Assembly (NCBI GenBank): GCA_003248395.1
Contig: QFNA01000050.1
Coordinates: 1-27,103 of the forward strand
DNA length: 27,103 nt
From: Citromicrobium sp.
GTDB taxonomy: Bacteria > Pseudomonadota > Alphaproteobacteria > Sphingomonadales > Sphingomonadaceae
Direction: 5' to 3'
The translations under genes and the position numbers were made by a program. Positions 19,252 to 26,581 of the stretch are shown here, piece after piece. Position 1 is the first letter of the stretch, and the number at the start of each line of letters is the position of its first letter. The notes beneath the pieces are model-generated. The model worked only from the letters and a program-made list of their open reading frames with translations, was not told the origin of the DNA and ran no database searches.

Positions 19252-19524
19252 CTATTCGAAAGCGCGATCGGGCCCGAACATCACGGTCGGGACGTAGATC
19301 ACAACAGGCGCCAGCGTGCGGCATGGCGTGATCTTTTCGCCCCGCTCTTTCTGCTTGCGCTGTTTCTCGACACAGGCGGCCTGCGGGTCGCGAATGTCGC
19401 TGTCGTCCGAAGACGTCCGCTCTACACCGAAACCGAAGGATTGTCCGACTGCCGCCTGCGCAGGTGCGCCGATCGCGGCGAGGCCGGTCAAAAGCGCAAG
19501 GAGGGCGAGCATTCTGTGGAGCAT
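19252..19524 (-). CDS. Hypothetical small secreted protein
   Basis: This is a 90-residue protein from ATG 19524, the start that places a clean signal peptide (MLHRMLALLALLTGLAAIGAPAQA) at the N-terminus. An upstream in-frame start would add 15 charged residues ahead of it. The mature part of about 65 residues has a cluster of Asp and Ser (TSSDDSD), a basic Lys/Arg/Glu stretch (EKQRKQKERGEK) and two cysteines (AACVEK and TPCRTL) that could form a disulfide in the periplasm. I recognise no family. It may be lineage-specific. It diverges from argJ. Confidence 0.65.
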   Translation of the reverse strand: MLHRMLALLALLTGLAAIGAPAQAAVGQSFGFGVERTSSDDSDIRDPQAACVEKQRKQKERGEKITPCRTLAPVVIYVPTVMFGPDRAFE

Positions 19525-19690
19525 GCAGGATTGCAGATAGTGGTTCCGCTTCGCTTCGTCCACCACCAACTACCGTTCGTCGTGGACTGTTGGGCGGCGG
19601 TTCAGCACCGGGCTGAAATTTCGCGCGTTTTGCCAAGCGCTTTCACACGCCCGATTGCCGAGCATGACCGCCGGTATTAAGCGACCAGCC

Positions 19691-20917
19691 ATGGAACTTG
19701 CCAGATCTCCGCTCGCCAGGGACTTTCCGGACCTGCCTGCCATCGCCGGTGTCACTTTGCGTGTCGCCCGCGCTCGGTACAAGCATTGGGACAGAGCGGA
19801 CCTGACCTTCGCGGAGCTCGCCCCCGGCACGAGCGTAGCGGGCGTCTTTACGAAGAGCGCCTGCGCATCGACTGAGGTCGAGCTGGGTCGCGAACAGGTA
19901 AAGCTGGGGCAGGCCCGCGCGCTGATCGTCAATGCCGGCAATTCCAACGCATTCACCGGGATTCGCGGGCGCGAGGCGGTCGAGCAGATCATGGCGCAGT
20001 GTGCCGAAGCGCTGTCGTGCCAGCCCAACGAGATTTTCGTCTCCTCGACCGGTGTCATCGGTGTCCCCCTGCCGAAGGACAAGGCGCGTGAAGGCGTGGC
20101 GGCGGCGCTTTCGGCAGAGCCGTGTTCGTGGGAAGAGGCCGCGCGCGCGATCGGCACGACAGATACGTTCGAAAAGGGGGCGGCAGCCGCTGCAATGATC
20201 GGCGACACGCGTGTCGAACTTGCCGGTATCATCAAGGGCAGCGGCATGATCGCGCCTGACATGGCGACGATGCTCGGTTACGTCTTCACCGATGCCGCCA
20301 TCGACGCAATGTTTCTGCAAGAGATGCTGGACAAGGCCAATGAGGCGAGTTTTTCCTGCATAACCGTCGACGGCGATACGTCGACCAGCGATACCGTCCT
20401 CGCCTTCGCGACGGGCAAGGCCGGCAACCCCGCGCTGTCCGATTGGGACGATGCGGGGGCTGACGCATTCTACGCCGCCCTGCTGCAAATTTGCCGCGAA
20501 CTCGCCCACCTCGTCGTGCGCGATGGCGAAGGCGCGCAGAAATTCATCGAAATTGCCGTGACGGGCGCCGAAGACGATCCGAGCGCGCGGCGGATCGGGC
20601 TCGCCATCGCCAATTCGCCGCTGGTCAAGACCGCGATAGCAGGCGGCGATGCAAACTGGGGACGCGTGGTCATGGCAGTCGGCAAGGCGGGCGAACCGGC
20701 GGACCGGGACAGGCTTTCGATCGGATTCGGCGGCACATGGGCAGCGCGCGACGGCCAGCCGATCCCCGATTACGACGAAACGCCGGTCACTCGCCACCTG
20801 CAGGGCCGGGACATCACAATCGCCGTCGATATCGGCATCGGCGAGGGAAAGGCCACGGTGTGGACCTGCGACCTCACGCACGGATATATCGATATCAACG
20901 CCGACTATCGGAGCTGA
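19691..20917 (+). CDS. argJ: Bifunctional ornithine acetyltransferase / N-acetylglutamate synthase ArgJ
   Basis: ArgJ moves the acetyl group from N-acetylornithine to glutamate (arginine synthesis, cyclic route) and in bifunctional forms also makes N-acetylglutamate from acetyl-CoA. From ATG 19691 it has 408 residues. NAGNSNAFTG, SSTGVIG and the self-cleavage site GSGMIAPDMATML are visible. The chain breaks between Ala and the nucleophile Thr to give alpha and beta subunits. DGDTSTSDTVL and the C-terminal GRDITIAVDIGIG are typical. Starts at 19664 (ATG) or 19655 (TTG) are also open. I chose 19691 because family members begin close to the SPLARDFPDLP motif, but no Shine-Dalgarno sequence settles it. 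The gene stands alone here. Confidence 0.94.
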   Translation: MELARSPLARDFPDLPAIAGVTLRVARARYKHWDRADLTFAELAPGTSVAGVFTKSACASTEVELGREQVKLGQARALIVNAGNSNAFTGIRGREAVEQIMAQCAEALSCQPNEIFVSSTGVIGVPLPKDKAREGVAAALSAEPCSWEEAARAIGTTDTFEKGAAAAAMIGDTRVELAGIIKGSGMIAPDMATMLGYVFTDAAIDAMFLQEMLDKANEASFSCITVDGDTSTSDTVLAFATGKAGNPALSDWDDAGADAFYAALLQICRELAHLVVRDGEGAQKFIEIAVTGAEDDPSARRIGLAIANSPLVKTAIAGGDANWGRVVMAVGKAGEPADRDRLSIGFGGTWAARDGQPIPDYDETPVTRHLQGRDITIAVDIGIGEGKATVWTCDLTHGYIDINADYRS

Positions 20918-20929
20918 CGGTTCGACCGA

Positions 20930-21301
20930 TCATTCGAGAGCGACGGCAGACAGCCGCCGACAATTGTTGCCCTGGCAACCGGGCACCGAACGATAGTCGT
21001 TCGGAGCAAACCATATCACCAGCGGCTTGTTGGTCTGCTTCGCACCGATCGCAAGCGCAATGACATTGTCGATCAGCTTGGCATCTTCCGATATCGCCAT
21101 CGCGTAATAGAGGATATCCGAGGTATAGGCCTTCTGCTTGTCAGGATTGCATTTGAGATGGATGCGGTTCGAAAACACGGCAACCTGGTCAACATAGCAT
21201 TGGCGCGAATCGGATTGCGCAACCGCACCGCTCGACCACGTCGATGCTGAGAAAATTGCAGTTCCGACGACCAACAGCTTGAATATATTCGATGAAGGCA
21301 T
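20930..21301 (-). CDS. Hypothetical secreted protein with four cysteines
   Basis: A 123-residue protein. ATG 21301 has a very strong Shine-Dalgarno sequence (GGGGGAAG) a few bases ahead and starts a signal peptide that ends near GAVAQ. The mature part has four cysteines (RQCY, LKCN, PGCQ, NNCR), enough for two disulfides, and a run AISEDAKLIDNVIALAIGAKQTNKPLVIWF that looks like a small alpha/beta core. This fits a small periplasmic protein. I recognise no family. It converges with argJ, 12 bp apart. Confidence 0.75.
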   Translation of the reverse strand: MPSSNIFKLLVVGTAIFSASTWSSGAVAQSDSRQCYVDQVAVFSNRIHLKCNPDKQKAYTSDILYYAMAISEDAKLIDNVIALAIGAKQTNKPLVIWFAPNDYRSVPGCQGNNCRRLSAVALE

Positions 21302-21305
21302 GAGT

Positions 21306-21313
21306 CTTCCCCC
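21306..21313 (-). promoter_or_regulatory. Strong ribosome binding site fixing the start at 21301
   Basis: GGGGGAAG on the minus strand lies 4 nt before the ATG. The frame stays open 16 codons further upstream, and this site decides against that longer form. Confidence 0.65.
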
Positions 21314-21404
21314 GATCAGGTGAACGACCCAGTGTGCGACCGCTGGCAATGTGCGGAATTGACCATTCGAGGAGCACGCCGGTCAAGGCTGTTCTTTACG
21401 CCGG

Positions 21405-21410
21405 AAGGAG
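21405..21410 (+). promoter_or_regulatory. Ribosome binding site for a TTG start
   Basis: AAGGAG lies 6 nt before TTG 21417. It supports an unusual TTG start for the inositol-monophosphatase-family gene. Confidence 0.65.
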
Positions 21411-21416
21411 CGAAAA

Positions 21417-22220
21417 TTGCACGATAGCGAACTCGACCGGGCGATACACGGCTTGATGGAAGGCGTGGCGCGAGATGTCATCCTGCCGCGCTACCGTAAT
21501 CTGTCAGCCAGCGAGATAGACCAGAAAGGTGCCGACGATCCGGTTACGATTGCCGATCGGGAGGCGGAGGCGAAATTGCGCGACGGCCTCGCCCGGATCG
21601 ATGGATCGCTTGCCTTTGTCGGCGAAGAGGCAGCGCACGCCGCCCCATCCTCCCTCGAGGCCCTGAACAAGGCGTGCTGGATCGTCGACCCGCTCGACGG
21701 AACGCGCAATTTCGCGGCCGGCAAAGGGCCTTTCGGCATCCTCGTCGCTCGCGCCGAAAACGGTGTGGCGCAGTCCGGCTGGATCTACGATTGCCTTACC
21801 GGGCGGTTCTGTTCTGCGCATCGCGGGAAAGGCGCGCTTATCGACGGCGAACGCGCCTTGGCCAGGCCGAGTGGCGAAGCGCCACCGGTCGCGGCCATCT
21901 CGCTCGTCTTTATGGATGAGGCCCGCCGCGAGGCAATCCGCAATCATGTCGCTCCGCAATATCGACTGGTCGACATCCCCTTTTGCGCTGCCGAGCAATA
22001 TCCCCGGCTAGCGCTGGGCGAGAACGATGTCTCGATCTTCGAACGCACGCTTGTATGGGATCACGCCGCGGGCGTCTTGTGGCTGGAAGAAGCGGGAGGA
22101 ATGGCAGCGCGGCCCGATGGCAGACCGTATCGGGTGTCCGAATGGTGGACCAACGGCCTGATCGCAGCCGCCAGCGCGGAACTGTGGCATCGCCTCGCCG
22201 AACTCTACGCCAGGATGTGA
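21417..22220 (+). CDS. Inositol monophosphatase family protein
   Basis: This 267-residue protein belongs to the Mg-dependent, Li-sensitive phosphatase family. The metal site is complete: GEE (69-71), DPLDGT (91-96, in WIVDPLDGTRNF) and WDHAAG near residue 214. Members hydrolyse inositol-1-phosphate, 3'-phosphoadenosine-5'-phosphate (CysQ) or histidinol phosphate (HisN), and motifs alone do not tell these apart here. The start is TTG 21417, backed by AAGGAG. It lies downstream of argJ, with the small secreted gene between them on the other strand, a neighbourhood I recall from other sphingomonads. Confidence 0.88.
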   Translation: MHDSELDRAIHGLMEGVARDVILPRYRNLSASEIDQKGADDPVTIADREAEAKLRDGLARIDGSLAFVGEEAAHAAPSSLEALNKACWIVDPLDGTRNFAAGKGPFGILVARAENGVAQSGWIYDCLTGRFCSAHRGKGALIDGERALARPSGEAPPVAAISLVFMDEARREAIRNHVAPQYRLVDIPFCAAEQYPRLALGENDVSIFERTLVWDHAAGVLWLEEAGGMAARPDGRPYRVSEWWTNGLIAAASAELWHRLAELYARM

Positions 22221-22233
22221 TCGTCGTTTTCGA

Positions 22234-22251
22234 TTGTCACACAACTGCAAC
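22234..22251 (+). promoter_or_regulatory. Candidate Pho box upstream of ppk1
   Basis: TTGTCAC, a 4-nt gap (ACAA), then CTGCAAC: two imperfect 7-bp direct repeats at the 11-bp period of PhoB boxes (CTGTCAT-like units). The first unit matches 6 of 7 and the second about 5 of 7 against CTGTCAC. It is placed 18 bp before the apparent ppk1 ATG at 22270. PhoB control of ppk-ppx is known in other proteobacteria. Confidence 0.38.
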
Positions 22252-22375
22252 CTGCGCCAGACAGGGCGCATGGTGAAACCGCGCATCGTGATGGATACCG
22301 ACACCCTCCCCCGAGCTGAGCTGGCTCAGTTTCAACCGACGCGTCCTCGCCGAAAGCGAGAACGACCGCTATCCC

Positions 22376-24391
22376 TTGCTCGAGCGGCTGCGTTTCCTGT
22401 CGATTTCCGGAAGCAATCTCGACGAGTTTACCATGGTGCGTATTGCCGGGCTCGAGGGGCAGGTCCAGCGCGGCATCGAAACGACGGGCATCGATGGACG
22501 CAGTCCGCGCCAGCAGCTCGAAGCCATTCGCGAGCAGGTGCTCGAACTCGAGGATCGCCAGCAGGACAGCCTCGACAAGCTGCGCGGACTTCTCGCCGAA
22601 CAGGGCATAGATATCGCGCAAATCGGCGATCTGGACGATGAGCAACAGAACTGGCTCGAGGCCTATTTCACGACCGACATCCTGCCGCTGATCACCCCGC
22701 AGGCGATCGATCCTTCCCATCCCTTCCCCTTCGTGGCGAATGGCGGAATGGGGCTGCTGTTTCGTCTCAAGCGCGGCAAGCGCAAAACCGAACTCATCGA
22801 AATGGTGCTCATCCCGAGCGGTGCCCCGCGCTTCGTGCGCGTGCCGGGAGATCAGGCCATCTATGTCGCGATCGAACAGCTCGTGACATGTTTTGCCGAA
22901 CAGCTGTTTCCCGGGTTCAAAATCCTCGGAGACGGTGTGTTCCGCGTCTTGCGCGACAGCGATATCGAGGTCGAGGAAGAGGCCGAGGATCTCGTGCGGT
23001 ATTTCCGCACCGCGATCCAGCGAAGGCGCCGCGGACGCGCTGTCCTCCTCGAGCTCGACGATGAATGCGATCCGGTTGCGGAAATGCTGCTGCGCGAGCA
23101 GTTCGACGTCGACAGCGCCATGATCGTCAAATCGGGCGGGATGCTCGGCGTGCGCGATCTCGACGCCATTTGCGACGAGCCGCGACCCGACCTGAAATTC
23201 ACGCCATTTTCACCGCGGTATCCGGAACGCGTCCTTGCGCATGATGGCGACTGCTTCTCCGCCATTCGCGAGAAGGACATGGTGATCCATCACCCCTACG
23301 AAAGTTTCGAGGTGGTGGTCGATTTCCTGCATCAGGCGGCGATCGATCCGAATGTCGTTTCGATCAAGCAGACGCTGTATCGCGCGGGCGACCAGTCGCC
23401 GGTGATCGCGGCGCTGGTCGAGGCCGCGCAGAACGGCAAGGCGGTGACCGCCGTCGTCGAGCTCAAGGCCCGGTTCGACGAGGAGCGCAACCTTCGCTGG
23501 GCGAACGAGCTGGAACGCGCGGGCGTGCAGGTCATCTATGGTTTCACCGAGTGGAAGACCCACGCCAAGGTCAGCCTCGTCGTGCGCCGCGAAGAGGACG
23601 GCTACACCACATACTGCCATTTCGGGACCGGCAATTACCACCCGATCAACGCCAAGATCTACACCGATCTGAGCTATTTCACCGCAGACCAGTCGCTGGG
23701 GCGCGATGCGGCCAAGGTGTTCAATTTCATCACGGGCTATATCGAGCCCGACGACCTCGAAGCGATCGCCCTGTCGCCACTCGACCTGCGCGAGGCGCTG
23801 TACGAGCTGATCGACGCCGAGATCGCGAATGCCAAAGCGGGCAAGCCATCGGGCATCTGGATCAAGCTGAACTCGATCACCAATCGCGCGATGATCGACA
23901 AATTGTACGAGGCGAGCCAGGCCGGCGTCGAAATCCGCATGGTGGTGCGCGGCATCTGTTCGCTGCGCGCAGGCATTCCGGGTCTCAGCGAAAACATCAG
24001 CGTGAAATCGATCATCGGACGGTTTCTCGAACACGGCCGGTTGTGGTGCTTCGCGAACGGCAAAGCGTTGCCGAGCAGGCAGGCCAAGGTCTTCATAACC
24101 AGCGCCGATGCGATGAGCCGCAATCTGGATCGGCGCGTCGAGGTTCTGGTCCCGGTCACCAACAAGACGGTTCACGACCAGACGCTTGGTCAGGTGATGC
24201 TCGCCAACATCCTCGACACCCAGCAAAGCTGGCGGCTCGATCCCGACGGGCAATACCGCAGGATGCACCGCGAGGATGGCGGTTTTAACTGCCACGAATA
24301 TTTCATGTCCAATCCCTCGCTGTCCGGTCGCGGTTCGGCCCTGCAGAAACACGAGGTCCCTCGCCTGACGCTTCCCGGAGACGAGACGTGA
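22376..24391 (+). CDS. ppk1: Polyphosphate kinase Ppk1, 5' end out of frame
   Basis: Ppk1 makes long-chain polyphosphate from ATP. This frame gives 671 residues and contains the N-domain motif SISGSNLDEF with its ATP-contacting Asn, DPNVVSIKQTLYRAG, ELKARFDEERN, the phosphorylated His in WKTHAKVSL, the second catalytic His in FLEHGRLWCF, and FITSADAMSRNLDRRVE. The conserved N-terminus ELSWLSFNRRVLAESENDRYPLLE is encoded in the same frame just upstream (22313-22384). That stretch has no start codon before an in-frame stop at 22289. The plausible ATG (22270, or 22291) is one frame off and reads MDTDTLP before the break. The usual RYFNR ahead of ELSW is missing. The coding start is therefore broken by a small indel near 22303-22313. 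The TTG at 22376 has no Shine-Dalgarno sequence. The gene overlaps ppx by GTGA. Confidence 0.88.
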   Translation: MLERLRFLSISGSNLDEFTMVRIAGLEGQVQRGIETTGIDGRSPRQQLEAIREQVLELEDRQQDSLDKLRGLLAEQGIDIAQIGDLDDEQQNWLEAYFTTDILPLITPQAIDPSHPFPFVANGGMGLLFRLKRGKRKTELIEMVLIPSGAPRFVRVPGDQAIYVAIEQLVTCFAEQLFPGFKILGDGVFRVLRDSDIEVEEEAEDLVRYFRTAIQRRRRGRAVLLELDDECDPVAEMLLREQFDVDSAMIVKSGGMLGVRDLDAICDEPRPDLKFTPFSPRYPERVLAHDGDCFSAIREKDMVIHHPYESFEVVVDFLHQAAIDPNVVSIKQTLYRAGDQSPVIAALVEAAQNGKAVTAVVELKARFDEERNLRWANELERAGVQVIYGFTEWKTHAKVSLVVRREEDGYTTYCHFGTGNYHPINAKIYTDLSYFTADQSLGRDAAKVFNFITGYIEPDDLEAIALSPLDLREALYELIDAEIANAKAGKPSGIWIKLNSITNRAMIDKLYEASQAGVEIRMVVRGICSLRAGIPGLSENISVKSIIGRFLEHGRLWCFANGKALPSRQAKVFITSADAMSRNLDRRVEVLVPVTNKTVHDQTLGQVMLANILDTQQSWRLDPDGQYRRMHREDGGFNCHEYFMSNPSLSGRGSALQKHEVPRLTLPGDET

Positions 24392-25926
24392 ATTCACCGT
24401 GGCAGCAAAATGCGCGTTACCAGCGACGTCTGATCCATCCGCCCAGGGCCGTGATCGACATCGGTTCGAACACCATTCGCCTCGTCATTTACGAAGGGAC
24501 GGCGCGCGCACCGGAAATCGTCTGGAACGAAAAGGTTGCAGCGCGCCTCGGCCGTGACCTGTCTACCACCGGTCGCATTCCCCCCGAAGCGATGGAAGAA
24601 GCTCTCGCCGCACTGGCGCGATATGCCCTTCTGGTCAGCGATCGCCGGATCGAAAACGTCCAGACGGTGGCGACTGCCGCCGCTCGCGATGCGCAGAATG
24701 GTGACGAATTTCTCGCCCGCGTTGCCGAACTCGGTCTGGAACCAAGGCTGCTTTCGGGGGAAGAAGAGGCGCGCATATCGGCCTTCGGGGCGATCGGAGC
24801 CTTTCCCGGGGCGCGGGGGATGGTTGCCGATCTCGGCGGAGGCAGCCTCGAACTCGTTTCGATTGGCGACGGTCAGGCGCGCGACGCCTTGAGCCTGCCC
24901 TTCGGGACACTACGTCTTTCGGCGCTCTGTGCCGGGGATGAGTCGCTCGACGACACAGTAACAAAGGCGCTGGCAGATGCCGGGTGGATCGCCAGCCATG
25001 AGGGCCCGCTCTACATGATCGGCGGGACGTGGCGTGCGTTCGCGCATTATGCGATGCAGGAAACGGGCTATCCGCTCACCGATCCGCACGCTTTCGTGCT
25101 CTCGGTAGAAGAAGCCCGGCGCATTGCCGACAAGGTCATCGAGGAGACGCCAGAGAATCTGGAGCTGGTCCCGGGCGTCTCACCGATGCGGGCAGGCTTC
25201 CTCTCCGATGCAGCCAGCCTCCTGCGTGTGCTGCTCGATCAGTTGAAGCCCAAATATCTCGTCTTTTCGAGTTGGGGCATCCGCGAAGGCCTGCTGTTTA
25301 CGGGGCTTTCGCCGCTCTTGCGTGCGCAAGACCCGCTGCTTGCAGCCGTGCATGTTTACGGAGAGGCGCGCGACGCGGCGGTCACCGATGCCGCCCGCGT
25401 TGCCGGCTGGACGGTCGAACTTGCAAATGGCGCGGGCAAGCGCAACGAACGGCTGCGACTGGCGTCCGCACAGCTTGCTGCCGCCTTGCAACGCGTCGAA
25501 CCCAATCTGAGGGTCGACCATGCCGTGGAATGGGCTCTGGACAAGCGCTGGATCGATTGCACTCCGCGCGACCGCGCGATGATTTGCGCTGCCATGTTCG
25601 GCAGCCTCGGGCGAACCTCCCTCCCCGATCGTGTCACGCAACTTGCCGATACCAAGGATCTGCGTGAAGCCCTGACCTGGGGTCTGGGATTTCGTCTCGC
25701 CCGGCGATTGGGGGCCGGATCTCGGGCAGCGCTTGGCATGAGTCGGCTGAGGGTCAAAAAGAAGTCACTGGTCCTCTATCTCGACGACAGCCGGTCCGCC
25801 CTGGCGACTTGGCCATTGACGAGGGATCTCGAATTCCTGGCAGAGTGGATCGAACGCAGGCCGAAGATAAAGACCGGCGACTTCGATTTCGACGACGAGT
25901 TCAGCGACGAGGAAGAAGAAGAATAG
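24388..25926 (+). CDS. ppx: Exopolyphosphatase, Ppx/GppA family
   Basis: This 512-residue enzyme removes terminal phosphates from polyphosphate or from pppGpp. The ASKHA fold is shown by VIDIGSNTIRLVIYEG at about 20-35 (phosphate-1 loop) and ADLGGGSLELVSIG near 150 (phosphate-2). The catalytic Glu would lie near the LLSGEEEARIS motif, and a helical HD-like domain follows. Length fits Ppx rather than short GppA forms. GTG 24388 overlaps the ppk1 stop (GTGA), so synthesis and breakdown of polyphosphate are translated together. The C-terminus is very acidic (DFDFDDEFSDEEEEE). The stop is 9 bp from the 3' end of the apaG remnant. Confidence 0.93.
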   Translation: MNSPWQQNARYQRRLIHPPRAVIDIGSNTIRLVIYEGTARAPEIVWNEKVAARLGRDLSTTGRIPPEAMEEALAALARYALLVSDRRIENVQTVATAAARDAQNGDEFLARVAELGLEPRLLSGEEEARISAFGAIGAFPGARGMVADLGGGSLELVSIGDGQARDALSLPFGTLRLSALCAGDESLDDTVTKALADAGWIASHEGPLYMIGGTWRAFAHYAMQETGYPLTDPHAFVLSVEEARRIADKVIEETPENLELVPGVSPMRAGFLSDAASLLRVLLDQLKPKYLVFSSWGIREGLLFTGLSPLLRAQDPLLAAVHVYGEARDAAVTDAARVAGWTVELANGAGKRNERLRLASAQLAAALQRVEPNLRVDHAVEWALDKRWIDCTPRDRAMICAAMFGSLGRTSLPDRVTQLADTKDLREALTWGLGFRLARRLGAGSRAALGMSRLRVKKKSLVLYLDDSRSALATWPLTRDLEFLAEWIERRPKIKTGDFDFDDEFSDEEEEE

Positions 25927-25935
25927 CGTAACCCG

Positions 25936-26306
25936 TCAATTCGCCACGGCAGGGGCCGCCAGCGGGAAATAGGGAATGCGGACTTCGAACGCCGCACCGC
26001 TGCTTTCCCGCTGGTGTCGAGCGGACAGCCCGAGACATAGTCATGGCTCTCGCCCGGCTGCAGGACCGGTTGCTCGCCCACCACGCCGTCGCCATCGACA
26101 TGCGCCACCAGGCCCCGACCATCCGTGATCCGCCAGTGACGTGTCATCAGCTGAACCGTCTCGTGCGATCCGTTTTCGATCCTGATGTGGTAGACCCAAA
26201 ACCACTTGCCAGCCTCGGGCTGCGACTGTTCGGGAAGGAAATTCACGGCGACCCGGACGGTAATACCGTCGGTCATTGCGGCGTGCTGAAAAAGCTCTTT
26301 TAACAC
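25936..26306 (-). pseudogene. apaG: ApaG, frame-broken near the 3' end
   Basis: ApaG is a small FnIII-like protein of about 125 residues, linked to Co/Mg homeostasis and metal-dependent diadenosine tetraphosphate turnover. The N-terminal three quarters is clear on the minus strand: MTDGITVRVAVNFLPEQS, FWVYHIRIEN, QLMTRHWRITDG and GVVGEQPVLQPGESHDYVSGCPLDT. After PLDT the frame changes. The usual C-terminus (GAAFEVRIPYFPLAAPAVAN then TGA at 25936) is present one frame over. The family's middle piece (about SGxMxGxYxxVxExG) is absent. Lengths imply a loss near 31 nt, 1 more than a multiple of 3. As it stands the frame runs on to 25776 across the ppx 3' end with a Ser-rich tail, the antisense of the ppx acidic tail. 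The start is GTG 26306 or ATG 26276. Confidence 0.8.
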
Positions 26307-26452
26307 CTTGCACAAGGTAAGCACCGGCGAACGGCGGACAAGGGGCGGCGGTCCGGCATCCCCACTTTTCCGCCACGTCAATTTGCGTTTACCACGTTCC
26401 GACACCCGCCATTGACGCAAGTTCGGCCACCATTGCCTGCGATGTGCCAGGG

Positions 26453-26457
26453 GGAGG
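26453..26457 (+). promoter_or_regulatory. Strong ribosome binding site of the 38-residue ORF
   Basis: GGAGG within GGGGGAGG sits 7 nt before ATG 26465. It is among the best Shine-Dalgarno matches in the window, the main reason to believe the tiny ORF is translated. Confidence 0.55.
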
Positions 26458-26464
26458 CAACACT

Positions 26465-26581
26465 ATGCTCCAACATTTCTTCCGTCGCTTGCGCAAGGAT
26501 TGCAGCGGGCATGGAGAAGCACGCATGTCCGTGCTGCTCAGCCTGTCGGCGGCGTTTCTCGTCGGCGCGACGCTGGCCTAA
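26465..26581 (+). CDS. Putative 38-residue membrane peptide
   Basis: ATG 26465 follows a near-consensus Shine-Dalgarno sequence at ideal spacing. The product starts with a basic segment (MLQHFFRRLRKDCSGHGEAR) and ends in one hydrophobic stretch (SVLLSLSAAFLVGATLA), as in a tail-anchored or single-span peptide. A leaderless signal-peptide remnant of a longer lost gene is the main alternative. It lies between apaG and metZ, both on the other strand, and its stop interlocks with the metZ stop (CTAA). No homologue comes to mind. Protein-level evidence is needed because the length alone could arise by chance. Confidence 0.5.
   Translation: MLQHFFRRLRKDCSGHGEARMSVLLSLSAAFLVGATLA

Noticed and set aside
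25776..25935. Ser-rich C-terminal extension of ApaG as a real domain
   Set aside because: It is the antisense reading of the acidic tail of ppx and follows a frame break in apaG.
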